A stretch of 64,000 nt of DNA from NCBI GenBank assembly GCA_020631735.1, contig CM036179.1, positions 28,263,063-28,327,062 on the forward strand, written 5' to 3'. The first letter of the stretch is position 1. Each line of letters opens with the position of its first letter. This document shows positions 54,387 to 64,000 of the stretch, piece by piece. A program made the position numbers and the translations under genes. Source of the DNA: Saccharum officinarum. Taxonomy: Eukaryota > Streptophyta > Magnoliopsida > Poales > Poaceae. A model generated the notes under the pieces. It made no database searches. It saw only the letters and a program-made list of their open reading frames with translations, and was not told the DNA's origin.

Positions 54387-57300
54387 CATGCCATTAACCC
54401 TAACAACAAAACTTTTGAAAAGCCCTTCAGGACACATTGTCTCAAGTTTGGAAATTTTATATGTGCTCCCTATCTAGGTAAAACATACCATGGTTCACTT
54501 GAGCTTCTATATCTTTGATATCATAGAGTTTGACCTGTTGATAGGACAACCAATTGAAAGGCTTATTTAAGAGGGACAAACAGGGAAATTGAATATTCGT
54601 CTTAAGAAAAACTTTAAACTCCCTTTGTCCATTACTCATTCTTTAAATACTAAGATGGACTCATGTCCTGAGCTTGATCCAATTAAAGAGGATAAGATAG
54701 CATCTCTTGAACATGTAATCGAAGCCAACCTTGAAGATGATGCTGAGTTCTTCATCGAGGAAGAAGACGATGATCCACTAGAACCCGAACCTCTCGATGA
54801 CTTGCTAGAACCACCTATACCTCCCATTGAGCTCAAACCTCTACCTGCCGGTCTTAGATATGCTTTTCTTAATAATGATCAGGAATTTCCTATGATTATA
54901 AGTGATAAACTCTCTCAGAAAGAAACCTTGCGCTTAATAACTGTCTTAGAAAAGCATCGATCAGCTTTTGGCTACTCACTCCAAGACTTAAAAGAAATTA
55001 GTCCTGCTCTTTGCACCCATCGCATCCCTATAGATCCTAATATTTTACCATCTAGAGAGCCCAGCGTAGGCTTAACAATGCGATGAGAAATGTAGTTAAG
55101 AAAGAGGTCTTGAAACTTTTGCATGCCGAGATCATCTATCCTATGCCACATAGTGAGTGGATAAGCCCTATTCAAGTTGTGCCTAAAAAGGGAGGCATGA
55201 CTGTTGTTAGAAATAAAAAGAATGAATTAATTCCCCAAAGAACTGTCACTGGATGGCGGATGTGCATTGATTACAGAAAGCTTAACAAGGCAATAAAGAA
55301 GGATCACTTTTCGTTGCCTTTCATTGATGAAATGTTGGAGCGACTAGCAAATCACTTTTTCTTTTATTTTCTTGATGGGTATTTCGAATATCACCAAATA
55401 CTGATCCATCCTGATGACCAAAGCAAAACCACTTTTACATGTCCATATGGAACTTATGCTTACTGTAGAATGTCTTTTGGACTATGTAATGCTCCAGCTT
55501 CTTTCTAAAGATGCATGATATCTATATTTTCTGATATGATTGAAGAAATTATGGAAGTTTTCATTGATGACTTGTCTATTTATAGAAAAACTTTTGATGA
55601 TTGTCCTAAAAATTTAGATAAGGTTTTGCAAAGATACGAAGAAACACACTTAGTCCTTAATTGGAAAAATCTCATTTTATGGTTAGAGAGAGAATAGTGC
55701 TAGGACACCTAGTGTTTGAAAGAGGAATTGAGGTAGATAGCTAAAATTGAAGTAATTGAACAACTACCTCCACCTATAAATGTTAGAGGGATTACAAGTT
55801 TTCTTGGCCATGCTGGTTTTTATCGCCGATTCATAAAAGATTTTTCACACATTGGTAGACCACTTACTAATCTTTTGGCCAAGGATATTCCCTTTGAATT
55901 TGATGATGCATGCTTGAAATCTATTAACATTCTTAAGAAAGCACTCATCTCTACACCAATCATTCAACCCCCTGATTGGTCTTTACCTTTTGAAATTATA
56001 TGTGATGCTAGTGATTATGTTGTGGGGGTAGTGTTGGGACAAACAAAAGATAAAAAGCATTAGGCAATTGCTTATACCAGCAAAACTTTGGCAGGACCAC
56101 AACTTAATTATGCAACAATTAAAAACGAACTCTTGGTTGTTATTTTTTGCTATTAATAAGTTTAGATCTTACTTAGTAGGAGCTAAGGTGATAATTTACA
56201 CTGATCACGCTGCTTTGAAATATTTGCTCACTAAGAAAGATGCTATACCTCGCTTGATAAGATGGATTTTGCTACTCTAAGAATTTGACTTAGAAATAAA
56301 AGATAAAAAGGGAGTAGAAAATTCTGTTGCCGATCACTTGTCTAGAATGCAGTTTGAAAATCCATAGGAGCTGCCCATTAATGACTCACTGCAGGACAAC
56401 ATGCTCTATCGGATCACCTGATCTGACCCTTGGTATGCAAATATTATCAATTTTATGGTTGCAGGACATGTACCACCAGGGACGGATCAAAGAAAGCTCA
56501 TTTATGAGAGTTGTCACCACATATGGGATGAGCCATACCTCTTTAGAGTTTGCTCAGATGGACTCTTTAGAAGGTGTGTACCAGCTGAAGAAGGAATCAA
56601 GATTATTGAAAGATGCCACTCATCACCATATGGAGGTCAATATGGGGCATTCCGTACTCATGCAAAAATCTAGCAAAGTGGATTTTTCTGGCCAACTATG
56701 TATGAAGACATGAAGGATTCCATTCAAAAGTGTAGAGCATGTCAGAGGCACGAGAACATTAATTTAAGAGATGCCATGCCACTCACAAACATCCTTCAGA
56801 TTGAACTCTTCGATATCTGGGGCATTGACTACATGGGACCGTTTCCGAAGTCAAGGAACTATGAGTACATCTTGGTGGCAGTAGACTATGTTTCTAAATG
56901 GGTTGAAGCCATGCCATGCCGAGCTGCTGATTCTAAAAGCTCCAAGAAGATATTTGAAGAGATAATATTTCCAAGATCTGGTGTCCCAAGAATGGTGATA
57001 AGTGATGGAGGATCTCACTTCATTGATAAAAACTTTCAACAGTATTTGTCAAAACATGAAATCCATCACAATGTCGCTACTTCGTACCACCCTCAGACAA
57101 GTGGCTAGGCAGAAACATCAAACAACCAAATCAAGAATATTCTTCAGAAGATGATCAATGAAATGGGAACAACATGGAAGGATAGGTTACCCAATGCTTT
57201 GTGGGTGTACAAAATGGCCTACAAAACACCGATTGGAATGTCACCATACCAACTTGTCTATGGGAAGACCAACCACTTGCCTATTGAGCTAGAATTCAAA

Positions 57301-57537
57301 GCTCATTGGGCTATCAGAAGATGGAACATGGATTTTGATGCAGCAGGAATAAAAAGAAAGATGCAACTCTTCGAGCTTGATGAATGGCGAGAAAAAACAT
57401 ATCACAATTCCAAGATTTATAAGGAGAGAACCAAAAGATGGCACGATAAGAGGATAAAGAAGAAGGACTTCACCTTGGGAGACAAGGTATTACTTTTTAA
57501 TTCTAGGGTGAAATTATTTGGGCATGAAAAACTTTGA
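54387..57537 (+). pseudogene. Athila-like pol region, right copy
   Basis: Protease, RT, RNase H and integrase segments are as in the left copy, with the shared stops after ASF (about 55506), after TKDKKH (about 56061) and after HPQTSG (about 57106). The integrase region is better preserved: the frame near 56590 is intact, and the C-terminal frame runs to 57537 through KERTKRWHDKR, where the left copy is frameshifted. Confidence 0.85.
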
Positions 57538-57989
57538 AGCGAATAGGAAGGACCAATCAAAGTCATAACTACTTCATCGCATGGAGCGGTAACACTTTAA
57601 AACGATGAAGGTACGTTATTTAAGGTAAATGGTCACTATCTCAAAATCTTTTTAGAGCAAAATAAAGGTCTTGAGGAATTAGATATAATAGAATTTATCA
57701 TTTTACCAAATTTTAGGCCCAAACTCTCCTCTTTTCGATTCATAGCGCGGGGATATGTTTTTTTGGGTTCGAAAGTCGCTAGGAGGCAACACGAAAAAGG
57801 GACCCACGAGCCGACACTGGGCCAAGTCGCTCGACCCAAGCCCAGGTCAGCCAACTCAACCCAGCCCCGTCTCGCCGCTGCCTTTTTGCTTCACGAATCT
57901 TCCATCATATTCTCATAGATTTTGGATATTCCCGATAGATTCGATCATTCGCCGCCACCACGAGCCATTAGGGTTAAATCTTGACCCCT

Positions 57990-58100
57990 GGTGCAAGTTG
58001 AACCCCCTATATAAACAACCCTCTACTAGCCTTCAACTTTATTCCATCAAAACTTTCCTTTCCTTCTGCATAGAAGCTCTCCACCTCTCTAAAAGTTCCC
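57990..58100 (+). promoter_or_regulatory. TATA-containing promoter-like stretch before the extra ORF, right copy
   Basis: TATATAAA at 58008-58015, 86 bp before the ATG at 58101, identical in layout to the left copy. Confidence 0.4.
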
Positions 58101-58750
58101 ATGGTTGATAAGCAGATCATTCCCTCCAGGATGGATCTTAGCCAGCCACCTCCAGTAGATGACTCCCAAGCCATTGTCCCTGTTCTAGAGCCTACTCCTC
58201 TAACTGTCATTCCTCCTAAGCCAAGACAATGGAGCTACGGGCAGTCCTACTTCGCTCAAGTGTGCCAGTCGACGCTTTCTCCGTCGTCGGAACGTCTATT
58301 TCTGAAGGATGCTCCGCTGAAGGGTCCCATTGTCAGGCTACCTCAAGACATCAAGCTGCTCCCTCCGAATGCTAATGAGACACTAACAGTAGTGAAGCTT
58401 GACAAGCTAGGCCAAGTTATCTATGTAAGGATACTACTGGTACTCCTCGTCCCACCATTGATGGAGTTCGAGCTCATCAGTCAAAAATCAAGTTTATTCC
58501 GCTAAAGAAGACGCCCAAGAGACCTGCTCGGCCATTAGATAGACAAGAGAAGTGCCCTAGGGTAACCCTTGTGATGCTGGATATGAGGATAGAGCACATG
58601 GGTTAGATGATCTTAGCTCTCCAGCAGCATAACACTCTTCTCATGAAAAACGTAGACGCTCTAGGTGCGAAGCTAGAAACTGAGATTAAAGAGCGAAAAC
58701 AATTGACTAGGCAAGTGGAGTTTCTTTTCAAATATATCAGGAAAGAATAA
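58101..58750 (+). pseudogene. Extra ORF downstream of pol, right copy
   Basis: Same 134-residue N-terminal frame and same shifted coiled-coil continuation as 29989-30638; the frameshift and the internal stop are shared, so they predate the segmental duplication. Confidence 0.55.
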
Positions 58751-58751
58751 A

Positions 58752-60487
58752 TGTTAGGGCAAGAAATAGGGCACAAGTTAGGTTGTTAAGGTATGTCACT
58801 TAAAAGTTAGGGTTGTCGCTTTAGCTAAGTTGGTTAGAATATTGTAAGTTTGGTTTGATGAATAAAGTGCCCTATTGTTATCATTAATGAAATTGGTTAC
58901 CATTATTATTCTCTAACTCTCTATTTTCTCTAGATATGTGTTTTTGTCTCCACCTTGTTGTGCATGAAGGTAAACAGGTAACAAGTGTGGGGGAGATACA
59001 CCATGACGATGGAACGAAATTCGATAGAAAAAGTCACAAAATTTGGAAAAAGAACGACACAAGGACCATGCACAACAAAGCGGGCCCCAGACCGGGCCTG
59101 GGCCAGGTTGCTCGACCCCTTGCTGGGTTAGCCGACCCACTGCAGCACCACCTCGCCTCGCCCTTTGTCCACGGTTAGGTATGAGCTCAATACACTCTAT
59201 TTTCATATATGTCACTTTTCGTTTCGAACCGAATTGAAAATCCTTTGATAAAACAACTTAAAAACTTGAAGGAAAGATTGTGTAGCTAGGACTTGAGGAT
59301 AGACTCACATAACACTTTTCCTAAAAGTCTTGCTACTGTGAGGAACTTATTTTAGGGACCCCATCTCACTTAAGTTGTTGTGGAATGTGAGATAGTAAGA
59401 ATAAAGAGAACTTGATTCTTGATGTTTAGTCATTGGAGAATTTTATTTCAAAAAAGCAAAATGAATAGCTACACCTCTCCTTTATAGTATAGCAGTGTTT
59501 TACCAAAGACATATATAGGGTAGATAAACCTTCTACATATACTACTTGTGTTTGTATTGAGTTTGGTCAAATCTTGTGACCTGAGTTGAGAAATTTACCA
59601 TGCTCCTAAGATCAAGATCACATACACTCCACATATATTTTGCTGCTCCTACACTAGGAGTATGCAACAACATATTTTTCATCCACCAAAAATGTTTTCT
59701 TCCTACATTGGGAGCAAACACAAAAAGAAGTATGCTAGGAATAAATGCTCCAAGTTCTTGTTAATGTCTTTCTTCAAGTTTTTCAATTGTAGAAAGAGGC
59801 ATGCGGCTATGCAAAAGAAAAGTATTGAAAAATGGACAAACATCCAAGAAATCTAAAACAATGGGTACTCAGATGCCCGCCATGAAAAAAAGAGAGAAAA
59901 AGAAGAAAGAAAGAAAAGATAGCCCATGTTCTCTAGTGAAAGTGTTTTCCAAGTTTCAAACAAGAGAGACATGTGTTTAACGGGCATAGTGGAATTATGA
60001 TAGCCACCATATATATATTCCACACATATGCACATCTTGATCAAGATTATGATATCTTTCTCCTTGGATCCTTGTTTTGACTTTACAATATATACAATGC
60101 AAGTATGTTTTCATTTTCATCCTACCTGAGCTCCACATAAGCTTTTAGAAGTAGGCAAAAAAGGCATCAATCTCACATGCCTTGGTAAGGATTCAAAAAT
60201 ACCACATATAATGAGTGATTTGAGAGTACTACAATGAAGGAGATGGTAAGCTATGTTTTATTTTTAAAACTTATGCAAAAACTCCAAGTAACTTGACTGA
60301 AGGAAGAAGGTGAACTATTTCGAGTTGTTCCATTCTTCAACCGCCCAAACTTTTATGGTAGACACAATGAATCCCTCAGTGCAGGTATTGCTAGGAATGG
60401 CTTATGTTGATGTCTTGTCCTAAAGTTATGTTTGCAATAATCCATCCTTTTCTCGAGGACGAGCAAAAGCCTAAGTGTGGGGGAGTT
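58752..60487. other. Non-coding 3' internal region of the right Athila-like element
   Basis: Counterpart of 30640-32419, with an (AT)5 run at 60009-60018 and the polypurine tract at its end. Confidence 0.55.
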
Positions 60488-61741
60488 TGTTGACGGTAGT
60501 TAACAACCATCATGAACCGTCAATTTGACTCAAATAACTGCATAAAAGGAATCACCAACATAGAATAGGGGTTAAATTGATAGAATTCCATGAGTTTTGG
60601 TGACTCTGTGTTTTGCAGGGAATAATAGGAAGAGAGCCCAAGATAGTCCACATGTTGGGCTAAAAATCATATTCCACCGCGATCCCATGTCAAGAAGATT
60701 CTAGAGAACACGAGAACGTGAGCCACCAAAGAGGGGGGCCCACCTGGCATTCACCCAGGTTGTCCGACCCAACCAAGGTTGGCTGACCTAGGTGGGTCCC
60801 ACCTATCAGCTTCCTTCGCAAGTCAGTTCTCCACCGCCTTAGGGTTTTCATCTTTGTCGTTGATTCAAGTCTGTTTGATCCGAGGGCTCTAGTGCATCCC
60901 ACTGACCTATATAAGCTGGAACCTACCCCCTGGGTCAGAGCATCCTCAATTCTAGGTAGAAACCTTGAGCCTCATCTATAATTAAGAAACCCTAGATAGG
61001 ATCAAGAGCCAAGCATTCAAGAGGAGATTAGTCTTGTAGTCTTTCAAAGATTAGGACTAGTCTTATTTAGAGATAGAGAGATATAGTGTCGAGGAAGAGT
61101 TTGGAGGAGTTGCTGGCCTATCGGTGGCTCCTCTATAGCTTGTATCTGTGAGATCAAGTTCCATTGGAGCTTGCTTCTGAGATTTCTCTGGTATTCAACT
61201 TCTAGTTCGAGTAAGTAACATTGCTATATTATTCTTTCGGTTTGCAACTCTTTTGAGTGCTTTAATCTTGATAGCTCCTTGATTGAAGTAGTATTCGTAG
61301 TGTAAACATGATGCCTAGACATCAGTTACTCATAGATGCACCTACTTTCTAGATCGGTGGTTGCTCGCGAGGGTGACTTTACCTCATTGAATCTTCCATA
61401 GTCCACCTCTCGTCTGTAGGACTAGTAGGACCTGGTTGTTAAGGAAAACATCCTCTGCTGATGTCTTTTCTTAAGTAATGTCCCTATTGGAACAATCATA
61501 ACATAGCTTGCGAAGGTTAGAACTAGAGACCTTAGTGATCTTCTCTATAGCCCTATACTCTCCATCCTTGCTTGCTTCTCAAGGGTTTAAGCATAGACTT
61601 AGTTTCTCACATGTTCCTCCCTGTTGTAAAATATAAATAACGATACTCTGGAATACTCCCTGGTGAAGTGCTACATCGGTATACTATCTGTACGCTTGTG
61701 GATAACCTTATTATCTTGTGTACATTTAATTAATACCAACA
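60488..61741 (+). repeat. 3' LTR of the right Athila-like element
   Basis: 1254 bp, same length as the left 3' LTR and nearly identical to it. Confidence 0.92.
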
Positions 61742-64000
61742 ATTAATGGTCAATGTGAGGGATTTTGGTGGATAACACTTAAGACACATGAAGATTTATC
61801 ATGGTTCAGGTTTCAAAGCCCCCAGCAGAGACTTCTTTTGTGTTAGAATGCTCGAGTGAGTTCTTACAAATTACAATCCAGGGAGAGAAAGAGAGTCGAA
61901 GAGCGTTTGGCTAGTTCTGAACTAGGGTTTTAGAGTGAATTTGATCCCCCTTTATGGGTTCCTTTGCCCATCCTTATATCTCTAGAGGGCAAGAGGTGTG
62001 CAAGGTTTTTGTTGCTATCTCTAGCTTCCTTGATCATCAAAGGAGTGCTCAAGCTTAGTCATCTTCATCTTTGAGCTAGCCATTGAAGGTGTCACTGCTC
62101 CAGGTGGTCGTGGTCGACAACATAGAAACAACCCGTGGCAGCTTTTACAAATGGCAGTAGTAGGTCCATGCTGACCGAGAGCTTGGTTCCACCTGTTCCT
62201 GGCTTGCCCGCCCTTTGGCATTCCTTTCACACCAAGGGAGACGGAGCTTGGGGGTTGACGCTTGGGTCCATTTCCTCCCTTATCACCTTGTGTCATGCCC
62301 TAGGTCCACTTCACCGAAATAGGTGAGAAACTGCATGCTAAGGCTGAGGGGACAATGTCCTAATAGAGGCGGCACACAGCTTGGAGTGCTGTGCTATTTT
62401 GTCTTTAGGGCCTCCCGCGCCGATAGAAGCTCCGCATCAACCTCGGCAAGCTTGCCCATCAGCCCTGATCATTGCAAGGGATAAGAAGCAGTTTTTGAAA
62501 AACCCAATGATGAATGGGTAAAGGTACTTACCTTCTAGCTCCTAGACCCTAGCAAAATCCTGTTGATGCCATTGGGCCACCGTGGCTCGGAGGGATTGCA
62601 CCTTGGGCTTTAGCTGGTGGTCCTCCTTGGCAAGCCAAGAGGCTGCATGTGTGACATCCTTCATCTGGTCTATTGCGGTGTCCTTCTCCCTCCGAGCTAT
62701 GATGCACTCTTGGTGAGCCTTGTTGCGCTCGCCAAGAGCATGATCACGCTCACAGCGAACGGATTCAGCTCAGGCTAGAACTGCTTCAAGGCCTACAATA
62801 GCTTGTGCTCATTTTTCACATTTTGGGCCTCCTCCTAGTCCTTACAAGTGTGCCCAATGAGGGCCAATAGCTTCTCCACCATCTCCTTAGCATCGGTGAC
62901 CACCTCCTCATGTCAGATTCGGAGATTCGCCAATTCACCATTGTGGTCGGCTACCCACTGCTAGGCCTTCGCAAGCTGCGCCTCAGCCGTGGTGGTCCTC
63001 CATGTCTCCTCTGACCGGCGTCCCCATGAGCCCTTCTCACAATGGAGGAACTCTAACTTCACCTGGCTCCGTTCGAATAGTGCCTGTGCAAGGGGCCACG
63101 TCATGGTCACCAAAAGAGGAAAAGACCGAACGACAAGCATTTTCCTAACTCGATGGACCTGGTTGAAGGTCTGGCACCCCTCCAAAAGTCGGTCCCAGTA
63201 CCCCTGCTCCTCGATGTTGTCTAGCATAAAAACCGGTGGCGCCCCCGGTTGGTTCCAATCCGACCAAGTGAGGCGTGGACTGCCCCACTGGTAGGGATCT
63301 CACCCCACTCGCATGAGGGCCATAGGCCCTAGATGCAGGAGGGCTGAGCCACCTCAGCCAAGTTAGAAGGCTCACTAAACGAGACCAATAGTACCTCCAC
63401 CTCGGTGACACTGGGCTCGTGCGACACCGCCTCCTCTGCCTAGGACCCACCTCTAGTAGTGGCCCCTACCTGAGTCGAGGGGTCCTTAGGCATGGCCTCC
63501 TTCACTGCCTCCTGGGCCTCGGTGCCTGCACCCGCTCCTGCGATTGATCTTGATGCCACCGCCATTGGAGGTGGAGGTGTGGCACTCTCCTAGGGGAGCG
63601 CCCCCTCGAGAGCAGGATCCGATCCAAACTGCGACAGCTGCTCCAGCAACACCATCCCCATCTAGACGGACTTCTCCACCTCCACTTTCGAAAGTGCTGC
63701 CTCAATTGTCAGAGTGGGGTTAGGCAGAGGCAAAGCAGGGGTGTCTGGCACCTCTCATTCCTCTATGGCCATCGACGTTGGAGGGACGATGCCAGCCGCC
63801 TTTGAGGTGGAGGCGTCCGAGCCCGCAACACCACCATCGAGGCCTAGCCTTGCCGTCTCAGTGCCTTCCGCAAGAACGATGAGCATCAGCAACACCAAGT
63901 CTTAGCACAAACAAACAACACAGAAAGACGCTTCTTACCTTTGTGTCATAGAATGGGGACATTTCTACGTCGGTACGCTAGCGTCTGACCTCGCTGCCAT
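61742..64000 (-). pseudogene. Degenerate transposon-derived coding region, minus strand, right copy (cut by window end)
   Basis: Counterpart of 33674-35984, with the same donors, coiled-coil-like piece and stops. It lacks 54 bp present in the left copy at about 35093-35146, where the deletion or insertion is bounded by ctgg. The window ends inside it. Confidence 0.45.

Larger units (their letters stand above)
51916..61741 (+). mobile_element. Athila-like Ty3/Gypsy LTR retrotransposon, right copy, degenerate
   Basis: LTRs are 51916-53152 and 60488-61741, with the same flanks as the left copy (attag / attaa), showing one insertion that was later duplicated. The coding order is the same. Most stops are shared with the left copy. 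Several small lesions present in the left copy are absent here, so this copy is slightly less decayed. Confidence 0.92.
39627..64000. repeat. Right unit of the large tandem segmental duplication
   Basis: This repeats 17087-35984 in the same order. Relative to the left unit it carries an extra 5.4-kb insertion (40087-45521), lacks the 175-bp MITE, keeps a longer gaaacatatgcaac array, and has short differences in microsatellites. It continues beyond the window. Confidence 0.9.

Noticed and set aside
1..64000. CRISPR arrays, bacterial operons, rRNA or tRNA genes
   Set aside because: None seen; the only tRNA-like sequence is the SINE head at about 11930-12000, and the regular repeats present are transposon subrepeats.

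Overview
This window is nuclear DNA of a grass. The evidence is the intron-bearing plant genes (a plastid type I signal peptidase, three alpha-expansins, a CDC20 activator) and the nested grass-type transposons. These include a CACTA element with CACTACTAC ends, an Athila-like Ty3/Gypsy element, GC-rich hAT elements, an RTE-type LINE and a tRNA-derived SINE. A panicoid grass is plausible, but the sequence alone does not name the species. One 100-base run of N (37872-37971) marks an assembly gap.

Layout. 1-11.3 kb is gene-bearing: the 3' end of a PLSP1-like signal peptidase (196-527), a hAT element (1541-3099), a two-exon alpha-expansin (3627-4539), a 5'-truncated RTE LINE on the minus strand (6197-8890), and a five-exon CDC20 gene on the minus strand (9146-10962). 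11.5-16.5 kb is a repeat mosaic with a SINE, a hAT element with a perfect 8-bp target duplication, and an ankyrin-coding gene fragment. 16.5-18.8 kb is a large palindromic transposon.

The rest is dominated by a large tandem segmental duplication. The left unit (about 17.1-36.0 kb) and the right unit (39.6 kb to beyond the window) hold the same series: palindromic element, GC-rich repeat, a three-exon alpha-expansin, a CACTA element, an Athila-like retrotransposon, and a degenerate transposon-derived coding region on the minus strand. The two expansins encode 269 residues each and differ at only two. The spacer (36.0-39.6 kb), and an insertion at 40.1-45.5 kb inside the right unit, are made of other LTR-type elements.

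Biology. The three expansins form a local family: one older copy without intron 2, and two recent copies made by the segmental duplication. They encode secreted cell-wall-loosening proteins. The CDC20 gene would encode the mitotic APC/C co-activator, but its last codons are shifted out of frame so that the C-terminal IR tail is lost. No new multi-gene system was found. The most informative signals are the CDC20 tail frameshift, the core-promoter difference between the twin expansins, the step in identity along the duplication, and the palindromic transposon that carries amplified exon-like modules.
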